Positions 34,255 to 43,255 of a DNA stretch of 64,000 bases are shown here, piece by piece. How positions within the stretch are numbered: the first letter of the stretch is position 1; each line of letters starts with the position of its first letter. The notes beneath the pieces were generated by a model. The model saw only the letters and a program-made list of their open reading frames with translations, did not search any database and was not told the origin of the DNA. A program made the translations under genes and the position numbers. The stretch covers positions 868,001 to 932,000 of the forward strand of contig CBDCFD010000007.1 of NCBI GenBank assembly GCA_965216155.1, given 5' to 3'. This stretch comes from CATOSP01 sp965216155. Lineage in GTDB: Bacteria > Chloroflexota > Dehalococcoidia > Lucifugimonadales > UBA3495.

Positions 34255-35655
34255 ATGGACAAATCCGATATTCCCTTCCTGCCGGTAACCCAACTCTCCG
34301 AGCTTATCAAGGACCGCACGGTATCTCCGGTGGAGGTCGTAGAGGCTTACCTGGACCGCATCGACCTACTGAATGGCAAGCTCTACGCTTACCTAACAGT
34401 TTGCCGCGATGAGGCCATGCAGGCTGCCCGGGAGTCCGAGCAGGCCCTCGACCGGGGCGAATACACGGGTCCCCTGCACGGAGTGCCCGTGGCGGTCAAA
34501 GACCAGCTCAACACCAGGGGGATCCGTACCACCTCCGGGACCCCGATCTACAACGATTTCGTTCCAGACCATGACGCCACGGTCATCGCCAAACTGAAGT
34601 CGGCGGGGGCTATCTTGCTGGGCAAACTCAACATGACCGAGTTTGGCACGACCAGCCTGTCCCACGCTTTCGACACCGCCCGCAACCCCTGGGACCCGGA
34701 ACGGTTTACCGGGGGGTCAAGCAGCGGCTCCGGCGGGGCCACGGCTGCCTTCATGTGCGCCACGTCCCTGGGCGAGGACACCGGCGGGTCCGTTCGAGGC
34801 CCGGCTGCCTGGTGCGGATTGGTGGGGCTGCGTCCGTCCTGGGGCAGGGTAAGCCGTTTTGGTCTGAGACCGGGAATGTGGTCTATGGACACCATCGGAC
34901 CGCTGTCCAGGTCGGTGGAGGACTGCGCCCTGACCCTTCAGGCCATCGCAGGCCACGACCCCAACGACCCCTACACCTGGAACACGCCTGTTCCCAGCTA
35001 CCGGGACAACCTCAATCCCGACCTGTCCGGCAAGAGGGTCGGCGTGGTCCGGGAAATGATATATACGGACCTGGTTGATCCGGAAGTGCGCGACGCCGTA
35101 ACCCAGGCCGTCAACTCGCTGGCTGAGTTGGGCGCAAACGTGGAGGAGGTATCAATACCGTTGACGAGCGCCGCCAACACCATCTCCAGTGTGCTGAGGG
35201 TCGAAGCACCGACCAATCACCGGGACCTGGTCCGAAATCGGATTTCGGAAATCAACCACGACAACCGCATCTCCTACCTTACCTGGAGTCTCACTCCGGC
35301 ACTTGCCTACTACAAGGCCCTTAAACTTCGAGCGTTGCTCCGTCAGAACATCCTCGACACGCTCTCCGATTACGACGTCCTGGTCATGCCGACGATGGGC
35401 ACAGCCGCCCCCAAGGTAGAGCCAGACCCCATCATCGACAACAAGGAGAACAGCAACCGCAACCGCTCCGGGATGACCACGCCGTTCAGCCTTGCCAGTT
35501 CACCCGCATTGAGCATCAACTGCGGGTTCACATCGGATGGGTTGCCCATCGGTTTCCAGATCGGAGGCAAGCCCTTCGACGAGCAGACGGTCTTTAACGT
35601 AGCCTACGCCTATGAGCAGGCCACGGACTGGCACACCCGCAGGCCGGCGCTCTAG
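34255..35655 (+). CDS. Amidase-signature family hydrolase
   Basis: 466-residue amidase hydrolysing an unknown amide. The Ser-cisSer-Lys triad is visible: Lys in PVAVKDQLNT, the cis-Ser in FTGGSSSGSGGATAA and the nucleophilic Ser in EDTGGSVRGPAAWCGLVG. Length and the C-terminal LPIGFQIGGKPFDE match GatA-like amidases, but there is no gatB or gatC nearby, and with GlnRS present a transamidosome role is unlikely. The start at 34255 follows AAGGCGG. An LLM gene follows 56 bp later on the same strand, so the two may act together in xenobiotic or N-compound degradation. Confidence 0.92.
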   Translation: MDKSDIPFLPVTQLSELIKDRTVSPVEVVEAYLDRIDLLNGKLYAYLTVCRDEAMQAARESEQALDRGEYTGPLHGVPVAVKDQLNTRGIRTTSGTPIYNDFVPDHDATVIAKLKSAGAILLGKLNMTEFGTTSLSHAFDTARNPWDPERFTGGSSSGSGGATAAFMCATSLGEDTGGSVRGPAAWCGLVGLRPSWGRVSRFGLRPGMWSMDTIGPLSRSVEDCALTLQAIAGHDPNDPYTWNTPVPSYRDNLNPDLSGKRVGVVREMIYTDLVDPEVRDAVTQAVNSLAELGANVEEVSIPLTSAANTISSVLRVEAPTNHRDLVRNRISEINHDNRISYLTWSLTPALAYYKALKLRALLRQNILDTLSDYDVLVMPTMGTAAPKVEPDPIIDNKENSNRNRSGMTTPFSLASSPALSINCGFTSDGLPIGFQIGGKPFDEQTVFNVAYAYEQATDWHTRRPAL

Positions 35656-35711
35656 GGCGAGGCGGGTCGCCCAATTGCAAAACACCCAATCATTTAGCCA
35701 GGACATTCAGC

Positions 35712-36905
35712 ATGATTAAGCATTTTGGCAGTCTTTACGCAGGGCACGTCGATCTCGGGGACATAGGACTTGAAGCCACGCCGGTCAACGACCGCCGGTT
35801 CGACAACGACCACCTCGTGACCATTTTCGACCGCACGGAACAACTGGTAACCACCATGGACCGGCTGGGCTACCACAGCTTCTGGGCGGCGGAGCATCAT
35901 TTTCAACATGAGGGCAACGAGGTAATCCCCAATCTGATATTGCTCTACGTCCACCTGGCCCATCTGACCAAGCAGTTGAAGTTTGGCTGCGGCTTCAATA
36001 TCAACCCCATGTGGCACCCGCTCCGGTTGGCCGAGGACTTCGCCGCCGCGGACATCCTGACCAATGGCCGTGTGATTTTCGGGGTTGGCCGGGGCTACCA
36101 CTCCCGCGAGGTGGACACGTTCGGCGCCCCCAGCACCAACACTGACAGCGACGCCAACCGCGAGCTGTTCGAAGAGCAAGTCGAGATCATCCTGAAGGCG
36201 TTCAACGAAAAGTCCTTCTCCCACGAGGGAAAGTTCTACAAGCTGCCGCCGGACGTTCCCTACCGTGGCTACGAACTCAAAGAGTTGACCCTGGTGCCAC
36301 GGCCCAGGAACCTGCCCGTCGAAATCTGGCAGCCGATGGTAAGCGCCAGCCAGCGGGCCATGGACTTCATGGCCAGCCACGACATTCAGGCGATCATCGG
36401 CGGCGGCGCGGTAACCGGCGGGGCGTCGGAAGATGTGATCCGGCAATGGACTGAAACCCTGGCCCGCCACGGACGCGAAGTGGAGATGGGAGGCCGGCTC
36501 ACCATCGGGCTTTCAACCTTTATCGCCGACAGCGAAGAAGACGCCATCAACCAGGCGCGCAAATACCTGGAAGAGGACATGAAGATGTTCGCCCCTCTGG
36601 GCTTCTTCCGGGGTCTCACACCAGACCAGATCATCGCCCTCGGAGACCCCAAACGCGCCCGTTACGCCGGTCTGCCCACCATGGAAGACTTCGTCGCCGC
36701 CGGCGCATGGCTGTGCGGTACCGCCGAGATGGTCACCGAGCGGATCATGGAGATCCAGGAGAAATATCCCGGACTGGAATATATGCACGTGGGATGCAAC
36801 CGTATGGGCGCGCCCTTGAACGTCATGGTGGAGCAGTTGGAGCGCTTCGCCGAAGGTGTCATGCCCCACTTTAACGTCGAGACCCCCGTAGCCGCCGGCG
36901 ATTAG
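35712..36905 (+). CDS. LLM-class flavin-dependent oxidoreductase (alkanal/limonene monooxygenase-like)
   Basis: 397 residues. DRLGYHSFWAAEHHFQHEG and NLILLYVHLAHLTKQLKFGCG are the classic bacterial-luciferase alpha-type segments, including the EHH histidine pair, and RVIFGVGRGYHSREVDTFG lies near the flavin site. QPMVSASQRAMDFMASHDI is the C-terminal barrel part. Probably FMNH2-dependent monooxygenase activity. It follows the amidase gene with a short gap and a weak ribosome binding site (CCAGGACA). Confidence 0.9.
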   Translation: MIKHFGSLYAGHVDLGDIGLEATPVNDRRFDNDHLVTIFDRTEQLVTTMDRLGYHSFWAAEHHFQHEGNEVIPNLILLYVHLAHLTKQLKFGCGFNINPMWHPLRLAEDFAAADILTNGRVIFGVGRGYHSREVDTFGAPSTNTDSDANRELFEEQVEIILKAFNEKSFSHEGKFYKLPPDVPYRGYELKELTLVPRPRNLPVEIWQPMVSASQRAMDFMASHDIQAIIGGGAVTGGASEDVIRQWTETLARHGREVEMGGRLTIGLSTFIADSEEDAINQARKYLEEDMKMFAPLGFFRGLTPDQIIALGDPKRARYAGLPTMEDFVAAGAWLCGTAEMVTERIMEIQEKYPGLEYMHVGCNRMGAPLNVMVEQLERFAEGVMPHFNVETPVAAGD

Positions 36906-36946
36906 GCTACAGGGGTCCCAAAGCCTGACTCTCTAACCCGGGACCG

Positions 36947-37927
36947 TTAAACCGGGACGGCCAGCACCGCCGCGATCTCGCTGAACTCCCTGGAGAGCTT
37001 GCTCCAGGAGTCCCCGCCATCGTTGCTCCTGAACAGGTGGCCGTAACGGCTGCCCGCAAAAGCGACCTGCGGGTCCGAAGGCGGTATGTCCACCACCCAC
37101 ATCGCGCTGTTGGGCGGTGTGGATAGCGACATCTGGTCCCACGTCTGTCCCGCGTCGGTGGACTTCATCACCGTCCCAGTCTGCCCCGGGGTCGTGTCTC
37201 CGATGGTAATGAAAATGGTCTTCGGGTCATCCGGCTGGACTATAATTCCCCTGGGGTAGGTGTATGGGAACACTTCCCGGATCCCAACCTGCCTCCAGGT
37301 GGAGCCCTCGTCGGTCGTGGTCCACACGTCGTTGTTAACCACCACTACCACGGTCTTGGGCGGGCCAGCCGTAACCGCCACATTGTGGACGTCCAAGTTC
37401 GGGATATCTGTCCCGGCCTTCTCCCATGTGTCCCCGCCGTCGGTGCTATGCCGCAACCCGTCGACCTCGATGCCCAACCAGATGCTCTGTGGGTTGGTCG
37501 GGTCTATTGCGATTGCGGTGGGGAGGGGATGCCCTATCGGACAGTCCCTGGCGACTTCCACGGGACGCTGCGCCCAGGTGCTGCCCCCGTCGGTAGACTT
37601 GAAAAACTCCACCGGGTCGGGAGTACCAGTCGCGGCGTACATGAGATCGGGGTTGCCAGAGTCTATGGCGACCACGAATACGGGTTTCCCTTCCAGAGGG
37701 CCCGGGACCGGCGACCAATTATAACCGGAATCGTCGCTCCGGTAGAGGCCCCTGTCGGTGCCCCCGAAGACCACATTCGGCCTGCTGGGATGGTTCCGCA
37801 AAGACCGGACCATCGCGTTCTGGTAAATCCCCTGGTTGACTCCGGCCCGCTGCCAGGTCTCGCCTCCATCCGGGCTGCGCATGATCCCCTGACCCACGGT
37901 TCCCACTAGAATGCTCGTTGCTGCCAT
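36947..37927 (-). CDS. BNR/photosystem II stability factor-like beta-propeller protein
   Basis: 326 residues of repeated beta-propeller blades: MRSPDGGETWQRA, YRSDDSGYNWSPV, FKSTDGGSTWAQR, RHSTDGGDTWEKA, WTTTDEGSTWRQV, MKSTDAGQTWDQM and FRSNDGGDSWSKL, seven Asp-box (S/T-X-D-X-G-X-T/S-W) motifs, one per blade. The fold is shared by sialidases, VPS10 and YCF48-like proteins; the catalytic residues of sialidases are not evident. No signal peptide, so probably cytoplasmic. The start at 37927 follows AGGTGATAGGA. Function unknown. Confidence 0.85.
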   Translation of the reverse strand: MAATSILVGTVGQGIMRSPDGGETWQRAGVNQGIYQNAMVRSLRNHPSRPNVVFGGTDRGLYRSDDSGYNWSPVPGPLEGKPVFVVAIDSGNPDLMYAATGTPDPVEFFKSTDGGSTWAQRPVEVARDCPIGHPLPTAIAIDPTNPQSIWLGIEVDGLRHSTDGGDTWEKAGTDIPNLDVHNVAVTAGPPKTVVVVVNNDVWTTTDEGSTWRQVGIREVFPYTYPRGIIVQPDDPKTIFITIGDTTPGQTGTVMKSTDAGQTWDQMSLSTPPNSAMWVVDIPPSDPQVAFAGSRYGHLFRSNDGGDSWSKLSREFSEIAAVLAVPV

Positions 37928-38108
37928 TCCTATCACCTGCCTTATCGTGTGTGCTGAATAGTAAGTCCACGGAGCCCGCATTGCAACGGCGGATGCTCCT
38001 GGTTCGTAGACAGAAATATACCTTGCGAATAAACTTAATACTTAGGAAAGTGAGGATTACTTATGACTCAAGCGTCGTCTTACCGTACGGCAAGTAGGGA
38101 ATTGCTAA

Positions 38109-38970
38109 GAGCCTGTTGACGATCTTTGGAATACGTTAAGTTGAGACTATTACCAAGGGAGGGGTAAGCATGTCTCATTCCTATCCCAGCGACATCAGCC
38201 GGGAGCAATTCGCCCGGATTCTGCCGACGCTGGAGTCGGTCCGGCGTCGGACCAAGCCCCGCACCGTGGACCTGTACGACGTTTTCTGCGGGGTGTTGTA
38301 CCTCCTGAAAAGCGGCTGCCAGTGGCGCATGCTGCCTGCGGACTTCCCCGATTGGCGCACCTGCTACAAGTATTTCCGGCAATGGAGCGAGCGGCCCGGC
38401 CCGGATGAGGATTCCATTCTGGAGCAGGTCTTAAAAAAAATTGGTTGGCGAGGCCCGGCAAAGCAATGGACGGAAAGAGCGGACCAGCTTCTGTATCGTG
38501 GACTCCCAGAGCGTGAAGAACACTGACAGTGCCGGGAACAAGGGCTATGACGCGGGCAAGAAGGTGTCCGGAATCAAGCGCCACATCGCGGTGGACACGC
38601 AGGGGTTGCCCCACGCGATCCACATAACCACGGCCAACGTGACCGACCGGGCCGGGGCCTTGGCGATGTTTGACCGGCACCGGGATGGCCTCAACCAGGT
38701 GCAGAACGTGCTGGTGGATGGGGGTTACACCGGGAAGCCCTTTGCCGCTGGGGTGCGAAGCCTGTTGGGAGCCGCGGTGGAAGTGGTGAAACGCAACGAA
38801 CTGCACACCTTCGTGGTGCTGCCGAAGAGATGGGTGGTGGAGCGGTCTTTCGCCTGGCTGGAGAAGTGCCGCCGGCTCTGGAAGAACTGCGAACGAAAGC
38901 TCAATACCAGCCTGCAAATGGTGGTTCTCGCCTTCGCAACGCTAATCCTGAAGAGATTGTAAACAGGTTC
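38109..38970 (+). mobile_element. IS5-family insertion sequence, copy C, with TAA target duplication
   Basis: 862 bp, ends GAGCCTGTTGACGATCT and GAGATTGTAAACAGGTTC, flanked by TAA at 38106-38108 and 38971-38973. It is a close relative of the element at 18678-19558 on the other strand. It interrupts a PaREP1-like gene after codon 15. Confidence 0.88.
38170..38962 (+). pseudogene. IS5-family transposase copy C (A8 run)
   Basis: Apart from one point this gene is intact. MSHSYPSDISREQFARILPT to SILEQVLKK is followed by a run of eight As at 38435-38442; with seven As the frame would continue directly as LVGEARQSNGRKERTSFCIV, then NTDSAGNKGYDAGKKVSGIK, VDGGYTGKPF and RWVVERSFAWLEKCRRL to the stop at 38962. 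Slippage of polymerase or ribosome on the A run could produce the full transposase, so activity cannot be excluded. Confidence 0.78.
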
Positions 38971-39300
38971 TAAGTCAAGCAACACTGGAATTGGCACAGG
39001 GGGACCCACGGCAGGCATCGGAGAAAGGCTGGGGCGCGGCTGCCCAAATGTTGAAAGCTGTGGCCGATCAACGGGGCTGGCAGCACAACAGTCACTTTCT
39101 GATTCATCAAATTGTGAGGTCGTTAGTCGAGGAGACTGGAGACTCGCAGATTTTCACCCTATTCCAGGTTGCCGGTTACCTGCACACTAACTTTTACGAA
39201 AACTGGGACACACCCGAGGGAGTCGCATCAGGGCTTCGCAATGTGGGGTTGCTTCTGGACAAGCTAGATCCTCTACTGGATTAAGACTTGGTTCGTATCT

Positions 39301-40821
39301 CTACCCCACGAACTCCGCCGCCCTTTCCGCAATCATAATGACTGTTGCGTTGGTGTTGGCCCTTGGTATCTCGGGCATGATTGAGGCGTCGATGACCCAC
39401 AGGTTCTCCAGACCGCGCACCCGGCATTGCTGGTCTACTACCGCCATCGGGTCCGAGTCCGGGCCCATCTTGCAGGTGCCGCAGGTATGCCCTGCTATCC
39501 CCACGCTGCGATGGAGCCAGGCATCCAGGTCCGCGCCGGAAGCGAGGTCCGCGTCGGAAGGCGCGATGCGGTCCGCTATGATGCCATCGAACGCACGGTC
39601 TTTAAACAGCCGTACGCACAACCTGACCGACTCCCGCAGTCTCTGCAGGTCCCATGAGTCGGACAAAGACTGGTAGTCCAGCACAGGTTGCACCCTGGGA
39701 TCTGAGGAAGCCAACCGCAACTCCCCCACACTCAGGGGCAGTTCAAGTCGGCAACCGGCGCGGATCTCCTCCGCCTCCCGGCCCAAAGGCCCGGAAGTCA
39801 ATGGTTGCACTTGAATATCGTTTCTGTTGTCCGAGTCCGGCGCGGCAAATCTCAGCGCAACCTGGTTCCTGGGAGCGTCCGAAGCAAGGGCGTAACCATC
39901 CACGGGTCGGAACCTGAGTGACACCGAGGGGTGGTTCTTCATGTTCCGTCCGACCCCGGGCAGGTCGAGGACGCTGCCGATCCCGAGTGCTCCCAGTTGC
40001 TCCGAAGGGCCGACACCGGACAGCATAAGCAGTTGCGGTGAGGCCACGGCGCCGGCGCTCAGGATGATGCGCTCCCCCTCGATCGTAAAGCTCTCGCCCC
40101 CGCTCTCTGCCTCTATCGCGGTGGCCCGGACTCCATCAAACAGGACGCGCTTTACGAGCACGCTGGGCTTGACGGTGAGGTTGAGGCGGTGGCGGCACGG
40201 ATCGAGGTAGCCCAGGGCGGTGCTGTACCTAATGCCCTGATAGTTGTTCAGAGGGACAGGCCCCACCCCGCCGGAGTCCGGGTGGTTCATGTCCACGTCT
40301 TCGGGAAAGCCTACCGAGCGGCAAGCCTCGTAGAACGCGGAATGCAGGGGCAGCCATGAGTCTCGCAAGTGGCGTCGGACCGGGATCGGACCGTCGGACC
40401 CGTGGAAGTCGTCCCGGATGTCGGCGTCGGTCTCCAACTTCCGGAAGTAGGGCAAAACGTCCAGAAAGCTCCACCCCTCGTTGCCCAATCTGTCCCATCC
40501 GTCGTAGTCTTCGGGAGTCCCGCGCAAGAATATCTGGTGGTTGATGGCGCTCGTGCCTCCGACCACCTTACCCCGTGCGACCGCCACGCCATCCTGCCCC
40601 AGGCGGCTTGCCTTGCCGGACAGCGACCAGTTATGCGCCGCGCCTGCCTCGGAAGCGGCCTGATTGGCATCATGCTTCAGCTCATATGGCAACTGCTCGA
40701 AGTCAGGGTAGTCGGGGCCTGCCTCCAGCAACAACACCGACCGGCTTGCATCCTCCGACAACCTGGAAGCCAACACACACCCCGCCGAACCCGCTCCAAT
40801 GATGATTACGTCGTATCGCAT
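39301..40821 (-). CDS. GMC-family FAD-dependent oxidoreductase
   Basis: 506-residue flavoprotein oxidising an alcohol, related to choline dehydrogenase. The N-terminal FAD motif is DVIIIGAGSAGCVLASRLSE with LLLEAG; GGTSAINHQIFLRG is GMC signature 1, GAVASPQLLMLSGVGP is signature 2, and VGIAGHTCGTCKMG with DASIMPEIPRANTNATVIMIAE forms the C-terminal FAD/active-site part, including the catalytic His. It follows an MFS exporter gene by 43 bp and ends the five-gene minus-strand cluster. Substrate unknown. Confidence 0.93.
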   Translation of the reverse strand: MRYDVIIIGAGSAGCVLASRLSEDASRSVLLLEAGPDYPDFEQLPYELKHDANQAASEAGAAHNWSLSGKASRLGQDGVAVARGKVVGGTSAINHQIFLRGTPEDYDGWDRLGNEGWSFLDVLPYFRKLETDADIRDDFHGSDGPIPVRRHLRDSWLPLHSAFYEACRSVGFPEDVDMNHPDSGGVGPVPLNNYQGIRYSTALGYLDPCRHRLNLTVKPSVLVKRVLFDGVRATAIEAESGGESFTIEGERIILSAGAVASPQLLMLSGVGPSEQLGALGIGSVLDLPGVGRNMKNHPSVSLRFRPVDGYALASDAPRNQVALRFAAPDSDNRNDIQVQPLTSGPLGREAEEIRAGCRLELPLSVGELRLASSDPRVQPVLDYQSLSDSWDLQRLRESVRLCVRLFKDRAFDGIIADRIAPSDADLASGADLDAWLHRSVGIAGHTCGTCKMGPDSDPMAVVDQQCRVRGLENLWVIDASIMPEIPRANTNATVIMIAERAAEFVG

Positions 40822-40864
40822 AGTATCCTCTCCTTCGGACCGTGTAACTGGCCGGGGCCTGCCT

Positions 40865-42157
40865 CTAGTCCATTACGCGCACCCTGCGGAAGATTACAAG
40901 GAAGAATATAGCCGTGGCTAAACTCAAAACTGCCACCAGCGTGAGCGCGCCGGATACCGTGTAAATGTCCATCAACAACCCGATGAGGAAGATTCCAACC
41001 GGACCGAGCCCATGCTCGAGCATGTATATGCTGGTCACACGGCCGCGCAGGTTGTCCGGCACCATCTGCTGCACCAGGGTCTGGTTGCTCACGATGAAAC
41101 TGGTCTGGCAAAGCCCGAGGCACACCATCATGCCCAGGGAGAGAAACAGCCATTGGGACTGGGACAGGACGAGTATGGCTGTCGAACCCACCACCAGGGC
41201 AATCAAAGCCAGCTTCCCCTTCTTGATTCCGAACCCCAGGGAGGCAATCAGGAAGGTTGTGGCCACGCCCCCGACTCCCTGGGCAGCCATCAAGTACCCC
41301 CCGACATTGGCCTCCGCGTGCATCACCTCTGCGGCGTAAGCGGGCAGCAACGCTGGCAGGGGAATGAAGCAAAACGTCAGGATCAAGCTCATTATGATTA
41401 GGTGCAGAATGATCCGGTTCTCGGCCCATATATACACGAAGCCGGCTTTCAGGTTGGCCAGCACCGATTCTCGGCGGGCGGTGGACTCGGCTCGGTAGGG
41501 TGTCCTCATTGGGAGTAACAGCAACGCCGTAACCAGGTAGGCCGCCCCTTCCACGTAGAAATTCCACATGACTCCGACTGTCGTGATGAGCAGACCGCCC
41601 AACATTCCGCCTATAAGCCGGTTCACCGTGACGGTCATTGCGCTGAGTGCGAAGGCGTTGCCCAGGTCGCCGGGCGGTACAGTGTTGACGATCAGGGACT
41701 GGCGGGCGGGCATGATGAATGCGAAACAGACGGCGGACACGCCGGCATAGGCGAATACATGCCAGACCTGCACCGTGGCGGTGGCCACCAGAAACGCGAA
41801 CAGGAACGCCACTCCGCTCAAGAAGAACTGGAACCAGATGACCACCTTTCGCCGGTCCACCCGGTCGGCGACCACGCCTGCCCAGGGGCCTATAATCAGT
41901 GTGGGGAATCCCCGCAAGCCGGCGGCCGTCCCGGAAAGTAGGGCAGACTCCGTGAGGTCCCAGACGAGCCAGCTCAAGGTGATGAGTTGCAGCCACAGGG
42001 CCATGTGGTCGAAGATGTTGCCGGCCCAGAGTAGCCGGAAGTCCTTGCTCTTTAATGACGTAAACGTCTGGAAACGCCGTCGCCGCGGCGGGGCAGCCGG
42101 CTGCCCCGGCTGTCTCTGTTCCCGTACCGTTGGCCCTTCAGTGCTATCTACCCGCAT
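40865..42157 (-). CDS. MFS transporter (MFS_3/EntS-like exporter)
   Basis: 430-residue inner-membrane protein with twelve hydrophobic helices, of the enterobactin-exporter-like MFS_3 group: LKSKDFRLLWAGNIFDHMALWL at the start, SWLVWDLTESALLSGTAAGL and GPWAGVVADRVDRRKV (loop 2-3). I take the ATG at 42157; the extra upstream 25 residues are arginine-rich and unlike the family. It likely exports a small molecule. It belongs to the minus-strand cluster with a DapA-like lyase and the GMC oxidoreductase. Confidence 0.85.
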   Translation of the reverse strand: MRVDSTEGPTVREQRQPGQPAAPPRRRRFQTFTSLKSKDFRLLWAGNIFDHMALWLQLITLSWLVWDLTESALLSGTAAGLRGFPTLIIGPWAGVVADRVDRRKVVIWFQFFLSGVAFLFAFLVATATVQVWHVFAYAGVSAVCFAFIMPARQSLIVNTVPPGDLGNAFALSAMTVTVNRLIGGMLGGLLITTVGVMWNFYVEGAAYLVTALLLLPMRTPYRAESTARRESVLANLKAGFVYIWAENRIILHLIIMSLILTFCFIPLPALLPAYAAEVMHAEANVGGYLMAAQGVGGVATTFLIASLGFGIKKGKLALIALVVGSTAILVLSQSQWLFLSLGMMVCLGLCQTSFIVSNQTLVQQMVPDNLRGRVTSIYMLEHGLGPVGIFLIGLLMDIYTVSGALTLVAVLSLATAIFFLVIFRRVRVMD

Positions 42158-42258
42158 CTTTTGACGCCGGCAATGTAACTTTTTATGATCGCCCCTAACA
42201 TGCCGATGGGGCCGACCGAGGCCCCATCGCAACTCGACTCAAGTCCCATTGGACTAAC

Positions 42259-43188
42259 TCAGTGGCCGTTGGACAGCCCCATCTCTTCCAGAATGGCGGG
42301 GATGCCCTTCTTCTCTTCTTCGGTCAAAGGGCGGAGCGGCCGGGAAACTGTGTCGTTGTCCAACACCCCCATCATCTTCAGCGCCGACTTCATCCCGGCG
42401 AAGCTGGCGGCGTTCGCCCCGCCTCCCTTGGCAAGAAGGGCGATCTTTCCCGCGATCAACAGCTTGGCGTTGCACTCGCGGACAGTGGCGGCGTCGCCCG
42501 CCTCACCAGCCTCCCAACCCCTGGCCGAAGCATTGGCGGCCAGATTGGCGAGTCCGGGGATCACTCCGTCGACTCCCACTCCACCCGCGACGGTAATGCG
42601 GAACACGGTGCCAAGGAACCGTAGTAACTTCAGGTCTCCCTGCTCGCACAGGATATTCAGCTCCGCCAGCAACTCACCGGCCCCGGAGCTATCTTTGATC
42701 CCGACCACCGCCCCCTCACTGGCCAGGGTTGCCACCGTGCCCGGCGCAACGGCCGTCTTCACCGTTTGCGGAATGTTATACACCCACAGAGGCAGACCGG
42801 AGCGGTCGCTGATATACCGGTAGTGGTCCAGCAACTCGTCCTGCGCGTTGGGGTAGTAATAGGGAGGAGTTACGGCCACGCCGTCCAACCCCATCTCCTG
42901 CACCGCCAGGGCCATGTTGAGAGATAGCTGCGTGCTTGCCCCGGAGATGTTGCCGATGATGGGGACCCGGCCCGATACCTCATCCACCACGGTCTCGATG
43001 CTGATGAGCCGTTGCTCGTCGGACAGGTTGGCAAACTCTCCAGTGGTCCCGGAAACCCAGATACCGTGAACGCCGCTGTCGATCAGGTAATTGACCAGAC
43101 GCCTCAAAGAAGGGACGTCCACCGTCTCGTCGTTGTTCAACGGGGTGAGAATGGGGACTATGACCCCTCGAATCTCCTTGTCAGCCAT
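42259..43188 (-). CDS. DapA-superfamily (dihydrodipicolinate synthase/NAL-like) lyase
   Basis: 309-residue class I aldolase-type lyase. ILTPLNNDETVDVPSLRRLV opens the barrel, WVSGTTGEF is the GTTGE motif binding the oxoacid carboxylate, LWVYNIPQT has the Tyr and VVGIKDSSG the Schiff-base Lys. In this context (hydrolase and MFS exporter neighbours, no lysine genes) it is more likely a catabolic 2-oxoacid aldolase or dehydratase than true DapA. The start at 43188 follows GGAAAG. Confidence 0.87.
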   Translation of the reverse strand: MADKEIRGVIVPILTPLNNDETVDVPSLRRLVNYLIDSGVHGIWVSGTTGEFANLSDEQRLISIETVVDEVSGRVPIIGNISGASTQLSLNMALAVQEMGLDGVAVTPPYYYPNAQDELLDHYRYISDRSGLPLWVYNIPQTVKTAVAPGTVATLASEGAVVGIKDSSGAGELLAELNILCEQGDLKLLRFLGTVFRITVAGGVGVDGVIPGLANLAANASARGWEAGEAGDAATVRECNAKLLIAGKIALLAKGGGANAASFAGMKSALKMMGVLDNDTVSRPLRPLTEEEKKGIPAILEEMGLSNGH

Positions 43189-43255
43189 GCTTTCCAATAC
43201 CTCTACCTAATCAGTCTCGGCTGATTGTCTCACCATCGCCATGAAGTGGCAAAGC

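Larger units (their letters stand above)
38063..39284 (+). pseudogene. PaREP1-like (HEPN-type) gene interrupted by an IS5-family element
   Basis: The 5' part (38063-38108, ATG after GAGGAT) encodes MTQASSYRTASRELL. Deleting the 862-bp IS and one TAA copy joins it to SQATLELAQGDPRQASEKGW, GAAAQMLKAVADQRGW and onward to the stop at 39284, without any other lesion. The rejoined protein has about 118 residues and is a typical PaREP1-family protein (GWGAAAQMLKAVA, FYEN, LLLDKLDPLL). The insertion looks recent; precise excision would restore the gene. Confidence 0.88.

Noticed and set aside
33800..34288. A 162-codon plus-strand open frame
   Set aside because: Proline- and cysteine-rich composition without domain signal; it contains REP-type repeats and an IS end, so it is non-coding.
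34255..35655. Amidase as GatA of a Glu-tRNA amidotransferase
   Set aside because: No gatB or gatC neighbours, and a GlnRS gene is present; a general amidase is the safer call.
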